DNA of 50,788 bases. Source: an uncultured Bacteroidota bacterium (GTDB lineage: Bacteria > Bacteroidota > Bacteroidia > Flavobacteriales > Flavobacteriaceae). Where the stretch lies: contig CACFJP010000011.1 in assembly GCA_902566635.1 (NCBI GenBank), positions 1-50,788 on the forward strand, given 5' to 3'. The notes under the pieces were generated by a model, which searched no databases, had not been told where the DNA came from, and was given only the letters and a program-made list of their open reading frames with translations. Each line of letters begins with the position of its first letter. Position 1 is the stretch's first letter. The translations under genes were made by a program, and so were the position numbers. This document shows, in pieces, positions 1-8,132 of the stretch.

Positions 1-344
1 TAGAAAGTGTATGGAAGAAATTGTTTTCCGAGCTGGAATCTGAGGGTGAGTATAACCTGGCAGCACTTTTAAACCTCGATGTGCCCAGATTAAAGAATAA
101 AACAGAAATTCATCTCAATTTCCCAAACAAAACCAATAAAGTAGAACTTGAAAGTCAAAAAGTAAAGGTGTTAGAAGCCTTGGGGGATGAACTAAAAAAT
201 GATTTGCTGACACTTGTTATTCAAGTAAATGAAGAAGAGCAAAAAAACTACATCTATACACCGAAGGAGAAATACGAACAACTGGTTAAAATCAACCCTG
301 TGGTTGATGATATTCGAAAGGAATTTGATTTGGATTTAAATTAA
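1..344 (+). CDS. dnaX: DNA polymerase III subunit gamma/tau, C-terminal end (partial)
   Basis: This is the last part of a gene that begins before the window. The open frame runs from base 3 (Glu-Ser-Val-Trp-Lys-Lys) with no convincing start, so the ATP-binding clamp-loader domains lie upstream. What remains is the charged C-terminal tail with the pattern YTPKEKYEQL followed by NP and a closing EFDLDLN. I recognise that ending from Bacteroidota DnaX proteins, where the tau tail contacts the polymerase core and helicase. The TTG at 21 is an internal Leu, not a start. It is followed after 5 bases by miaE in the same direction, so the two are probably cotranscribed. The identification rests on the tail alone. 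Confidence 0.75.
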   Translation, partial: ESVWKKLFSELESEGEYNLAALLNLDVPRLKNKTEIHLNFPNKTNKVELESQKVKVLEALGDELKNDLLTLVIQVNEEEQKNYIYTPKEKYEQLVKINPVVDDIRKEFDLDLN

Positions 345-349
345 ACATT

Positions 350-931
350 ATGCTAGGACTACAGCTCCCAACCGATCCGCGCTGGGTGGATATTGTTGAA
401 AAAAACATCGAAGAAATTTTGGTTGATCATGCCTATTGCGAACAAAAGGCAGCAAGTACTGCAATTTCTTTTATCATTGGCTTTCCTGAAAAAACCGAAC
501 TGGTACAGGCCATGATTGATTTGGTTGCTGAAGAAATGAGTCATTTTAAAATGGTGCATGAACTTTTGATTGAACGCGGATTTACGCTCGGTCGAGAGCG
601 AAAAGATGCCTATGTAAATCAATTGATGCAGTTTTTTCCCAAAGGCGGTAGCCGAGAGGATCATTTGGTGTATAAGCTGTTGTATGCGGCCTTGATTGAA
701 GCACGGAGCTGTGAGCGTTTTCGTTTGCTTTCTGAAAAATTGAAAGACAAGCAGTTGGCCCGTTTCTACAAAAAAATGATGATTAGCGAAGCGAATCACT
801 ACACCATGTTTTTACAGTTTGCCCGCACCTATGGTGGGCGCGAACAAACTGATCAAAAATGGAAAGCTCTCCTCGAGTTTGAAGGAGAACTAATCAAAAG
901 CTTTGGCAAAAAAGAGACTATGCATGGGTGA
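350..931 (+). CDS. miaE: tRNA 2-methylthio-N6-isopentenyladenosine-37 hydroxylase (MiaE)
   Basis: A 193-residue four-helix di-iron hydroxylase that adds a hydroxyl to the isopentenyl group of ms2i6A at position 37 of UNN-decoding tRNAs. The ferritin-like ligand set is visible: Glu31 (HAYCEQKAAST), Glu62 and His65 (EEMSH), Glu117 (LIEARSCERF), Glu147 and His150 (SEANHYTMF). Length matches the short MiaE family. It starts at an ATG 5 bases after dnaX and ends just before a gene-free spacer, so it is probably the last gene of its transcript. The enzyme needs oxygen, which fits an aerobic lifestyle. The MiaA and MiaB enzymes that make its substrate are not in the window. Confidence 0.93.
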   Translation: MLGLQLPTDPRWVDIVEKNIEEILVDHAYCEQKAASTAISFIIGFPEKTELVQAMIDLVAEEMSHFKMVHELLIERGFTLGRERKDAYVNQLMQFFPKGGSREDHLVYKLLYAALIEARSCERFRLLSEKLKDKQLARFYKKMMISEANHYTMFLQFARTYGGREQTDQKWKALLEFEGELIKSFGKKETMHG

Positions 932-1291
932 CGTTATTGGCAATAATTTAGGTCAGCCAAAGGCTGAATGGAATCCATTGGTCTGGATTTGCGCAGTGTC
1001 CCGGAGGGCATTGCGTATGGGCTTTGTTGTGCCCCGTTATTAATTTTCTTTTATTGTCTGCGTTGTCTCAGACACACTCTTTGACAAGCTTTGCTTTGTG
1101 CGGTTGGCTTTTTTTATGGGGCACACCAACTTAATATACGTATTGCGTATATCCAACCTTTATTTATGTCGTATAACAAACCTCCCTAAACAGTAAACTA
1201 GAAAAAAAGCGAAATCAATTTATTGATCTGTGTAAACGAATTAGGGCCTTCGTGTTTAAAAAAAAATCATTTTTGTTGAATGATAGATAAA
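932..1291. other. Gene-free, hairpin-dense spacer, possible mobile-element or attC-like remnant
   Basis: About 360 bases with no supported gene. The part up to roughly 1160 is visibly richer in GC than its neighbours and contains several nested inverted repeats: TCAGCC at 953-958 with GGCTGA at 962-967; GTGCCCC at 1029-1035 with GGGGCAC at 1118-1124; TGTCTG at 1055-1060 with CAGACA at 1069-1074; and ATATACG at 1134-1140 with CGTATAT at 1146-1152. The layout of a long outer stem with an inner hairpin, flanked by a TATACG palindrome, resembles folded recombination sites or small non-autonomous elements, but no canonical attC core or terminal direct repeat was found. From about 1160 onward it is AT-rich and featureless up to the ppx terminator. 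Confidence 0.4.
1134..1152. repeat. Perfect 7-bp inverted repeat with 5-base loop
   Basis: ATATACG and CGTATAT flank TATTG. It is flanked on both sides by CCAAC (1126-1130 and 1153-1157 region). It could form a small cruciform or be a protein-binding site. It is the sharpest symmetric element of the 932-1160 spacer, and its role is unknown. Confidence 0.6.
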
Positions 1292-1315
1292 TAAAAAAGA
1301 AGGGCTACCCCTTCT
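1292..1315 (-). terminator. Rho-independent terminator of the ppk1-ppx operon
   Basis: On the minus strand a 7-bp stem AGAAGGG / CCCTTCT with loop GTAG is followed by a run of T. The stem overlaps the last codons of ppx, and its loop contains the TAG stop codon (1305-1307). It closes the long minus-strand run that begins at pyrR or pdxH. Confidence 0.82.
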
Positions 1316-2192
1316 CCTTATAGAGTAACTTTACCATACCATCGGCGAGTCCAACTTTGGGGACATGAATCTGCGATGAGTTGGAGTGCTTCATGGCCAT
1401 GTGGTATATGCGAGTGGCTTGCTCGATCACATCTGCACGGTCAGCATTAAAACTAAAATCCACCATCATTTGCTTGGGGCTCATCGACTGGAAGGTTTTG
1501 TACTTTTCTTTGATAAAGTCATAGGACAAGGGCTCTCCAGTACTGTTTCCCGATAGTTTAAACAGAGAGTTAATCGTTCCTCCAGAACCCAACACTGACA
1601 TTTTTTCATAACCAGAAGTGTGTTTGATAATCCAACGCTTATAGGAATTCCAAACTGATTTGTCCACCATTTTCTTAAGTAGACGTACCGTACCGATCTT
1701 AAAGGATTTCGACACCACAATCTGCCCTTGGCTATAAACCGTTAACTCGGTGCTTCCACCACCCACATCGACAAACAGATAGTTTTGATCTGGCTTCATA
1801 ACCTTATATAAATCGGTTGAAGCTATAATTTCTGCCTCTCGATGACCATCGATAATTTCGATTTTAACTCTTGTTTTTTTTTGAATTTCGGCAGTGACTT
1901 GCAAGCCGTTGTTTGCCTCACGTAAAGCAGAGGTCGCATAGGCCAAATAGCGATCAACATTGTGCACTTTCATCAATAGCTTAAAGGCCTTCATGGAGTC
2001 AATCATTCGTTTTTTCTTTTTCGATGAAATCTCACCAAGCACAAAGGAATCCGATCCCAATCGAATGGGCGCACGAATAATCGCATTTTTGGTAAAAATT
2101 GGGTCCTCACCCTTGCGTTCAATGATATTCATGATCAACAACCGAATGGCATTGGATCCAACATCAATCGCAGCATATTTTTTAAGTCTCAA
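1305..2192 (-). CDS. ppx: Exopolyphosphatase, Ppx/GppA family
   Basis: A 295-residue ASKHA-fold phosphatase that removes terminal phosphate from polyphosphate, or converts pppGpp to ppGpp; the sequence alone does not separate the two. Visible motifs are the first phosphate loop A-I-D-VGSN (8-14), the TSALREA segment (87-93), and the second phosphate loop DVGGGSTEL (142-150). It has only the catalytic domain, the short form typical of Bacteroidota, compared with about 510 residues in E. coli. The start is a TTG that overlaps the ppk1 TGA by 4 bases (TTGA), suggesting translational coupling; no better ATG lies nearby. Its position directly after ppk1 favours polyphosphate turnover. The stop codon sits in the terminator loop. 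Confidence 0.9.
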   Translation of the reverse strand: MRLKKYAAIDVGSNAIRLLIMNIIERKGEDPIFTKNAIIRAPIRLGSDSFVLGEISSKKKKRMIDSMKAFKLLMKVHNVDRYLAYATSALREANNGLQVTAEIQKKTRVKIEIIDGHREAEIIASTDLYKVMKPDQNYLFVDVGGGSTELTVYSQGQIVVSKSFKIGTVRLLKKMVDKSVWNSYKRWIIKHTSGYEKMSVLGSGGTINSLFKLSGNSTGEPLSYDFIKEKYKTFQSMSPKQMMVDFSFNADRADVIEQATRIYHMAMKHSNSSQIHVPKVGLADGMVKLLYKEKG

Positions 2193-4252
2193 GAGAGCTT
2201 GTTTTTGTAATAGTTATACAAATCGATTTGCGTTCGAGACTGATGGGTACTTGATTTTTTATACATATTGGGTTCACCACTATTCAACATGCGTGCTTTC
2301 ACATTATCATTCCAAGTGATAGTAAAGGTATCCAAAAGGTCTTGCTTAATATCAGGATCATAAATTGGACAAGACACCTCAACACGGTTGTCTAAGTTGC
2401 GTGTCATCCAATCAGCAGAGGAAAGATATACCAAGGGGTCGCCATCATTTTCGAAAACCATCAAGCGTGTGTGCTCCAAAAACTTATCGACAACACTGAT
2501 GGTTTCTATATTTTCACTCATGCCCTTCACACCTGGAATTAGACAGCAAACACCCCTAACAATTAGTTGAATCTTTACACCTGCCCTACTTGCATCATAT
2601 AACTTTTCGATAATGTTATAGTTTGTCAAGCTGTTCATTTTCAGTTTAATCAGCCCTTTTTTGCCCTTTTTCACAAGAGTGATTTCTTGTTCAATCAACG
2701 ATGTAAAAAAAGAAGAAGTTGAGTGTGGTGATACCACAAGATGCTTGTATTTGTTAATCTTATAACTGGCTTCCAAAAATCGAAAGACTTTTTCCACTTC
2801 CTTTAATATTGGCTGATGAGAAGTAAACAGTGTATAATCTGTATAAATTTTAGCAGTATCCTCATTGAAGTTCCCAGTGCTTATAAAACCATAGCGCTTG
2901 AGTATATCACCCTCAATGCGATGAACAACACAGATTTTAGAGTGGACTTTTAGCCCAGGTACGCCGAAAATAAGATTTATACCCTCCTTCTTCATTTCCT
3001 CTGCATATCCGATGTTGGCCTCTTCATCAAAGCGCGCTTGTAACTCTATTTGAACAGTAACACGTTTGCCATTTCGAACTGCCTGAATCAAGGCACTTGC
3101 AACATTGGATAGTTTTGAAAGGCGATAAATGGTTATCGATATACTTTTAACATTTGGGTCAATGGCTGCCTCACGAAGAAATTTGACCAGATAAGAAAAA
3201 GAATGATAAGGCGTAAACATCAAGCGGTCTTTGTGTGCAATTTGTGAAAACAAACTCTTGTGCAAATCAAAATCTGCAATCGGTAAAGGAACTTGTGTTT
3301 GATATTTTAAATCAGATCTACCCAAATCAGGAAATTTGATATAATCTCTTCTATTGTGATATCGCCCACCTGAAATTACACTGTCGCGATTATCAATATC
3401 AAGACGATCGATCAACAGTAAGAGAGTATCGTCTGATATATCTTTATCATAGACAAAACGAACTGCTTCTCCATGTGAACGAACCTTCACACTTTCGGCT
3501 ACTTTCTCGATATAACTTTTTGATAAATCATCATCAAAATCAAGTTCGGCATCACGACTAAATTTTACCATATGAGCCTCAATACTATTGTGTTGGAAAA
3601 CATCAAAAATTGTGGACAGCTGTGTGCGTATAAGGTCATCGAGTAACATAAGCTGAGTTTTGCCATCTACAGAGGGTAAAACAACAAAACGTTTGAGCGA
3701 CGAAGGGATTTCAATCAATGCAAATTGTATGGGGTCGAGGAAAGGGTGTTTTTTAGCATCGAGTACCATCCTAATAGCCAAAAAGGCATTGCTGTCTTTT
3801 ATTTTAGAGATCGATTGGATGTTGTTTAGCATCAATGTAACCAGTGATGGTCCCACCTCCTGTGAAAAATAGATATTGATAAAACGCTGTTGTTCTTCAT
3901 TGATTTGATCCTCTTTGAGGATAAAAATATTTTCTTGTTCAAGGGCAACATGCAAAGTATTGAGGGTCTCCAAACTTTGCTTTTGAAGCGAAATAGTTTT
4001 GCTAGTAATTTCTTTTAGTAAAACCTCAGCAGGTCGATCGCCAAACACCTTATTTTTGGCTTCTTCTAACCTCGCAATCCTCTTCACTGTGGCATAACGA
4101 ACTTTGTAAAATTCATCCAAGTTGTTCGAAAAAATACCAATAAATCGCAGTCGCTCGATCAGTGGAACATTCTCATCCTGCGCTTCCTGCAATACACGTG
4201 CATTGAAGTCCAACCAACTGATTTCTCTATTAACAAAACGATTTTGTGTCAT
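2189..4252 (-). CDS. ppk1: Polyphosphate kinase 1
   Basis: A 687-residue enzyme that reversibly moves the gamma phosphate of ATP onto polyphosphate. The N-terminal domain starts with the conserved NREISWLDFNARVL segment (8-21). His437 in KVHSKICVV is the expected autophosphorylated residue, and His594 in LEHTRLMVF matches the second essential His. STGNFNE (458-464) belongs to the phospholipase D-like core. Length is normal for the family. The ATG follows the sixA stop with no gap, and its TGA overlaps the ppx start. The order pdxH-sixA-ppk1-ppx thus puts synthesis and breakdown of polyphosphate on one transcript. Confidence 0.96.
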   Translation of the reverse strand: MTQNRFVNREISWLDFNARVLQEAQDENVPLIERLRFIGIFSNNLDEFYKVRYATVKRIARLEEAKNKVFGDRPAEVLLKEITSKTISLQKQSLETLNTLHVALEQENIFILKEDQINEEQQRFINIYFSQEVGPSLVTLMLNNIQSISKIKDSNAFLAIRMVLDAKKHPFLDPIQFALIEIPSSLKRFVVLPSVDGKTQLMLLDDLIRTQLSTIFDVFQHNSIEAHMVKFSRDAELDFDDDLSKSYIEKVAESVKVRSHGEAVRFVYDKDISDDTLLLLIDRLDIDNRDSVISGGRYHNRRDYIKFPDLGRSDLKYQTQVPLPIADFDLHKSLFSQIAHKDRLMFTPYHSFSYLVKFLREAAIDPNVKSISITIYRLSKLSNVASALIQAVRNGKRVTVQIELQARFDEEANIGYAEEMKKEGINLIFGVPGLKVHSKICVVHRIEGDILKRYGFISTGNFNEDTAKIYTDYTLFTSHQPILKEVEKVFRFLEASYKINKYKHLVVSPHSTSSFFTSLIEQEITLVKKGKKGLIKLKMNSLTNYNIIEKLYDASRAGVKIQLIVRGVCCLIPGVKGMSENIETISVVDKFLEHTRLMVFENDGDPLVYLSSADWMTRNLDNRVEVSCPIYDPDIKQDLLDTFTITWNDNVKARMLNSGEPNMYKKSSTHQSRTQIDLYNYYKNKLS

Positions 4253-4735
4253 TTAATACAATGATTTTGGACGAATAACAGTGCAGTCACACTGTTCTAC
4301 TTTCGACCACGAAGATACATCAAAACGAAAAATTACAGCAGTCGCAGTGGGGATATTGGATTTTGAAAAATTGCCCAGCATTTGTGCAATATATGTACAA
4401 GAATAGTTGTGTCCGAATGACATCACAGTGTTGAGTTTATCTGGCAATTTGCTAACAAAATCAAGTACTTGCGAACCATGAAAATCATAGAGTTTTTCTT
4501 CGATTTGAATTTCTTCGTTGGAAAGTCCCAGTTCAGCAACCATCAACAAAGAGGTGTCGAAAGTGCGTTTGGCTGGACTGCTGAAAACCTGTTCTATGTT
4601 TAGCTTATACTTATTAAGCTCTTTACCCACCAATGTCGCATCTCGAACCCCACGATCAGATATTGGACGTTCACGATCTGGTACGTCTATGGCCCATGAG
4701 GATTTGGCATGTCGAACCATAATCCATGTTTTCAT
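4253..4735 (-). CDS. SixA-like histidine phosphatase
   Basis: A 160-residue one-domain member of the histidine phosphatase (phosphoglycerate mutase-like) superfamily. The catalytic Arg8-His9 lies in VRHAKSSW, a conserved Arg follows in SSPAKRTFDT (about 57), an acidic residue near 79-80 can act as proton donor, and the second catalytic His is His109 in SFGHN. The start is the ATG at 4735, which overlaps the pdxH stop as ATGA; an in-frame TTG at 4759 inside pdxH is less likely. The stop abuts the ppk1 ATG. The substrate is unknown: E. coli SixA acts on phosphohistidine of ArcB or the nitrogen PTS, but here the neighbours suggest a role near polyphosphate metabolism, which is inference only. 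Confidence 0.85.
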   Translation of the reverse strand: MKTWIMVRHAKSSWAIDVPDRERPISDRGVRDATLVGKELNKYKLNIEQVFSSPAKRTFDTSLLMVAELGLSNEEIQIEEKLYDFHGSQVLDFVSKLPDKLNTVMSFGHNYSCTYIAQMLGNFSKSNIPTATAVIFRFDVSSWSKVEQCDCTVIRPKSLY

Positions 4736-5370
4736 GGCGACAGGCGTTTGATGACCCAAGTGGATGATTTTTGTATATAAACCAAGCGATCATGTAGACG
4801 GTTTGTGCGTCCTTGCCAAAATTCAATCGAATGAGGAGATACGACATATCCTCCCCAGTGTGTTGGTCTAGGAATAGGTTTATTTTTATACTGATCCTCC
4901 AGGAATTTCAACCTCTTTTCTAATGTAAAACGGTTTTCAATAACCTCACTCTGATTCGATACATGAGCTCCCATTTGGCTACCCCTTGGACGGGATTGAA
5001 AGTATTGGTCAGATACCTCTGGTGGTAATTTTGTCGCTGTTCCCTGAATAATGACCTGTCGTTCCATGCTCTGCCAAAAAAAAGAGATACACACCTGATT
5101 GTTATGTTCGATAGATTGACCTTTAGAGCTATTGTAGTTGGTATAAAAAACAAAACCCTCATCAGACACCTCCTTCAATAATACAACACGCGATGCAACA
5201 CCACCATCCGGCTGCTGAGTGCTGAGGGTCATTGCATTGGTCTCTTGTTCTTTCCCTTTACTTTGAACCTCTTCAAACCAATTCTTAAAAAGGATGAACG
5301 GATTTGGTGGGACTTCAGACGTGATTAACCGCCCTTTGGTGTACTGTTTTCTAAAATCGGAAAGGTCCAT
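4732..5370 (-). CDS. pdxH: Pyridoxamine/pyridoxine 5'-phosphate oxidase
   Basis: A 212-residue FMN enzyme that oxidises pyridoxine or pyridoxamine 5'-phosphate to pyridoxal 5'-phosphate. Family signatures are clear along its length: NAMTLSTQ near the start, SRVVLLKEV and FYTNYNSSKG (FMN binding), SFFWQSMERQV, SRPRGSQMGAHVSNQS, and the C-terminal WGGYVVSP and EFWQGRTNRLHDR, which hold FMN and substrate. I choose the ATG at 5370 over the TTG just before it. It begins 33 bases after the rnz stop, so it may be read through from the pyr genes. Its product is the cofactor of the PLP enzymes at 9.3-11.6 kb, but no direct regulatory link is visible. Confidence 0.96.
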   Translation of the reverse strand: MDLSDFRKQYTKGRLITSEVPPNPFILFKNWFEEVQSKGKEQETNAMTLSTQQPDGGVASRVVLLKEVSDEGFVFYTNYNSSKGQSIEHNNQVCISFFWQSMERQVIIQGTATKLPPEVSDQYFQSRPRGSQMGAHVSNQSEVIENRFTLEKRLKFLEDQYKNKPIPRPTHWGGYVVSPHSIEFWQGRTNRLHDRLVYIQKSSTWVIKRLSP

Positions 5371-5403
5371 CAATGCAAATTTAACTGTGAATGTACAAAA
5401 TCA

Positions 5404-6309
5404 TTAAAACTCTAACGAATATCCGTCAAATGCAAGATCGACATGAGGGAAAATCTCAGCTGCTTCAGATTGGAATTGTGTCAAATCTTTGTATCTAGAA
5501 GAGTAGTGCCCTAGAATCAGGTGTTTGACATGAGCATCTTTTGCAATTTGAGCAGCTTGCTGCGCTGTTGAATGAAAGGTTTTCTGCGCTAACACTTGAT
5601 GATCGTTTAAAAAAGTTGCCTCGTGGTATAACACATCAACCCGTTGGATTTGATCAACCATTTCTGGATGATAGGCAGTATCACTACAAAAAGCATATGA
5701 TTTTGGGGGTCGTGGATCATGCGTGACCTCTTCGTTTGCAATGGTATTACCATGCGCATTAACCACGTCTTTTCTTTTTTTCAGATTTCGCATTTGACTC
5801 TGATCAATTTGATATTGTTCGACAGCCTCAGCATTGATTTTTCGATCTTTTGGGATTTCTCGAAATAAAAACCCATTGGTATATACACGATGTTTCAGTG
5901 GAATGGTATGCACCTCTATTTCATCCTCTGCCAGTAAACAAACAGATGATTTCTCTGTTAACTCGTGAAAGTGAAGGGGGTAATTTGTCCATGATTTTGC
6001 CAGTTTAAGCAGTAAAGTAATTGCTTCTTTTATGCCTTTTGGTCCATAAATATGCATGGGTGCCTCGCGACCCAAAAGACGAAAAGTTGAAATTAAACCT
6101 GGAAGTCCATAAAAATGATCCCCATGAAGATGCGAAATAAATATATGTTTGATATGAGTAAACTTGACTTTCGCCTTGCGTAAGAGCACTTGGGTTCCCT
6201 CTCCACAATCGATCAAAAACAGATGATTTTTTGTTGCTAGCAATTGTGCAGTAGGTGCTTTATTGGCGTGAGGAGTGGCAGAATGACAACCAAGTATTGT
6301 AAGTTTCAT
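5404..6309 (-). CDS. rnz: Ribonuclease Z (tRNA 3' endonuclease)
   Basis: A 301-residue metallo-beta-lactamase-fold nuclease that trims tRNA 3' ends. The zinc motif HLHGDH spans 60-65, with an upstream CGEG turn at 35-38. C-terminal metal ligands appear in YHEATF, TFHSTAQQA and LILGHYSSRYKD. The size equals that of bacterial short RNase Z. The ATG overlaps the stop of the STAS gene by 4 bases. I recall this pairing of rnz with a small STAS-like gene and pyrB from other Flavobacteriia; here it is seen directly as an overlapping chain. Confidence 0.95.
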   Translation of the reverse strand: MKLTILGCHSATPHANKAPTAQLLATKNHLFLIDCGEGTQVLLRKAKVKFTHIKHIFISHLHGDHFYGLPGLISTFRLLGREAPMHIYGPKGIKEAITLLLKLAKSWTNYPLHFHELTEKSSVCLLAEDEIEVHTIPLKHRVYTNGFLFREIPKDRKINAEAVEQYQIDQSQMRNLKKRKDVVNAHGNTIANEEVTHDPRPPKSYAFCSDTAYHPEMVDQIQRVDVLYHEATFLNDHQVLAQKTFHSTAQQAAQIAKDAHVKHLILGHYSSRYKDLTQFQSEAAEIFPHVDLAFDGYSLEF

Positions 6310-6650
6310 CAGTATCCTAAATCACGTTCAATGTCTTCAATTTCAATCATATCAATGGCTTCATTTATCGATGGAACAACATTTATCCCATCAGGTAGGT
6401 GCTTTAGCCCGATAGGACCAGTTACAACAACAAAAGACTTATTGTTGAATTGTTTATGATAAATAGCCAATTCAACAAAATCTTTGAGGTGCTTTGACAA
6501 AACATTCTTCATTGGGCTTAAATCCAAGATTATATTTTTAAAAGAAAAGTTTTTGTGCTTGATTTTAATTTCGTCACGGAAAGAGGGTCCAATTGAATCT
6601 GACTGCTCATAGGTAATCGTTACTATATTGTCTTTAATATCAATAATCAT
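6309..6650 (-). CDS. Small STAS-like protein
   Basis: A 113-residue soluble protein with the alternating beta/alpha pattern of STAS domains (anti-anti-sigma SpoIIAA fold): a first strand, the ILDLSPMKNVLS turn at 41-52 where the regulatory Ser of SpoIIAA would lie, then helix KHLKDFVELAIYH and strand SFVVVTGP. Similarity is at fold level; I cannot confirm a phosphorylated Ser. It overlaps pyrB upstream and rnz downstream by 4 bases each (both ATGA), so it is made in fixed ratio with them. No anti-sigma factor is nearby. Function unknown. Confidence 0.7.
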   Translation of the reverse strand: MIIDIKDNIVTITYEQSDSIGPSFRDEIKIKHKNFSFKNIILDLSPMKNVLSKHLKDFVELAIYHKQFNNKSFVVVTGPIGLKHLPDGINVVPSINEAIDMIEIEDIERDLGY

Positions 6651-7576
6651 TGCTCAATTTTACTCGCCAAGAGGTATAAAATTGCCATTCGAACAGCAAC
6701 CCCGTTTTGAACTTGGTCAAGAATAATAGCGTTTTCAGAATCAGCTACATCTGAGGAAATCTCAACCCCTCGATTAATAGGTCCTGGATGCATGATCAAG
6801 AGGTCTTTATCAACCTTTTCTAACACTTTCTTTGTTATGCCGTACTGCATGGCATACTCACGATTGGATGGAAAGTAACTTGCTTTCATACGCTCGAATT
6901 GCACCCGTAGTACGTTGGCAACATCTGACCATTGAAGTGCTTTTTCCAAGTTGGTTTCAACTCTGATGCCCAATGACTCGATATGTTTAGGAATCAAAGT
7001 AAGTGGCCCACACACCATGACCTCAGCACCCAATTTTTTGAGTGCAAAGATATTTGATAATGCAACCCTAGAATGCATTATGTCCCCTATAATAACCATT
7101 TTTTTACCTCTAATTTCTCCCAATTTTTCACGAATCGAAAAACAATCTAAAAGTGCTTGTGTTGGGTGTTCATGAGCACCATCCCCTGCATTGATAATAC
7201 TAGAGTTGACATGTTTGGACAAGAACATCGCAGCACCTGGATTTGGATGACGCATAACAACCATATCCACTTTCATCGAGAGGATATTGTTGACAGTGTC
7301 AATTAAAGATTCTCCTTTTTTGACAGATGAATTTGAAGCAGAGAAATTAATCACATCTGCTGAAAGTCGCTTCTGTGCGAGCTCAAACGATAGCTTTGTT
7401 CTTGTGCTGTTTTCAAAAAATAAATTGGCAATCGTTACATCTCTAAGAGAAGGCACCTTCTTAATTGGTCGATTGATCACCTGTTTGAAGTGCGAAGAGG
7501 TTTCAAAAATGAGTTCAATATCAGCATCTGTCAGATATTTTATTCCCAATAAGTGTGAAACACTTAATTTACTCAT
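6647..7576 (-). CDS. pyrB: Aspartate carbamoyltransferase, catalytic chain
   Basis: A 309-residue enzyme making N-carbamoyl-aspartate, the first committed step of pyrimidine synthesis. The carbamoyl-phosphate motif FFENSTRTKLSFEL is at 53-66, the mobile-loop VKKGES near 84-90, HPTQALLD near 136-143, and the aspartate-binding HPGPINRGVEI near the C-terminus. No pyrI regulatory-chain gene follows; a STAS-like gene takes that place. It overlaps pyrR by 8 bases upstream. The other pyr genes are not in the window. Confidence 0.97.
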   Translation of the reverse strand: MSKLSVSHLLGIKYLTDADIELIFETSSHFKQVINRPIKKVPSLRDVTIANLFFENSTRTKLSFELAQKRLSADVINFSASNSSVKKGESLIDTVNNILSMKVDMVVMRHPNPGAAMFLSKHVNSSIINAGDGAHEHPTQALLDCFSIREKLGEIRGKKMVIIGDIMHSRVALSNIFALKKLGAEVMVCGPLTLIPKHIESLGIRVETNLEKALQWSDVANVLRVQFERMKASYFPSNREYAMQYGITKKVLEKVDKDLLIMHPGPINRGVEISSDVADSENAIILDQVQNGVAVRMAILYLLASKIEQ

Positions 7577-8117
7577 TTGCCTTATTTATAATATATACTG
7601 CATCCTCCCCATGCTCCTCTTGCCAATGCACTAGGACTTTCTCATCTGCAATGGCATCAACCTGCCGACCCAAATAGTCGGGCTGTATGGGTAAATGACG
7701 CGAAAATCGTCTGTCGATTAATGTTAGTAATTCAATCTCTGATGGACGACCATAAGAGCCGATGGCTGTCAAAGCAGCTCTAACACTACGACCTGTGTAT
7801 AACACATCATCAATTAGTACCACTTTTTTGTTTTCAACCAAGACATCCATCAGATTTTTGTTGGCAGACAATACTTTTTCATTTCGTCTAAAGTCATCTC
7901 TAAAAAATGTAATGTCGAGAAACCCATGTTCAATCGCTATCAAGTGACTCTCCTGTTCAAGTATGGATAGGAGTCGCTTGGCCAAAACAGCACCCCTTGG
8001 CTGGATGCCTATGAGTATGGAATTTGAAAAATCTTGGTGTTTTTCGCGAAGCTGACATGCTAGGCGATTAAGGATGATTTGAATTTCTTTAGTATCGAGG
8101 AATAATCGATTACTCAT
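7569..8117 (-). CDS. pyrR: PyrR: uracil phosphoribosyltransferase / pyr regulator
   Basis: A 182-residue type I phosphoribosyltransferase. The PRPP loop VVLIDDVLYTGRS spans about 99-111, and the IGIQPRGAVLA segment (37-46) is typical of PyrR rather than of the Upp family. In Gram-positive bacteria PyrR binds the pyr mRNA and promotes attenuation; here the best promoter lies only about 16 bases before the start codon, leaving no room for an attenuator in front of this gene. It is first in the chain pyrR-pyrB-STAS-rnz. Enzymatic activity is likely; the regulatory role is uncertain. Confidence 0.93.
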   Translation of the reverse strand: MSNRLFLDTKEIQIILNRLACQLREKHQDFSNSILIGIQPRGAVLAKRLLSILEQESHLIAIEHGFLDITFFRDDFRRNEKVLSANKNLMDVLVENKKVVLIDDVLYTGRSVRAALTAIGSYGRPSEIELLTLIDRRFSRHLPIQPDYLGRQVDAIADEKVLVHWQEEHGEDAVYIINKANE

Positions 8118-8132
8118 CCAATGTTATTTGCA

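Noticed and set aside
968-1084. A 38-codon ATG ORF in the hairpin-rich spacer
   Set aside because: Its sequence overlaps the inverted repeats, shows no family resemblance, and the region looks non-coding.
5376-5383. TAAATTTG just before pdxH as a promoter
   Set aside because: It lies only 5 bases from the ATG and the TTG upstream is just 12 bases away; transcription would begin at the start codon.
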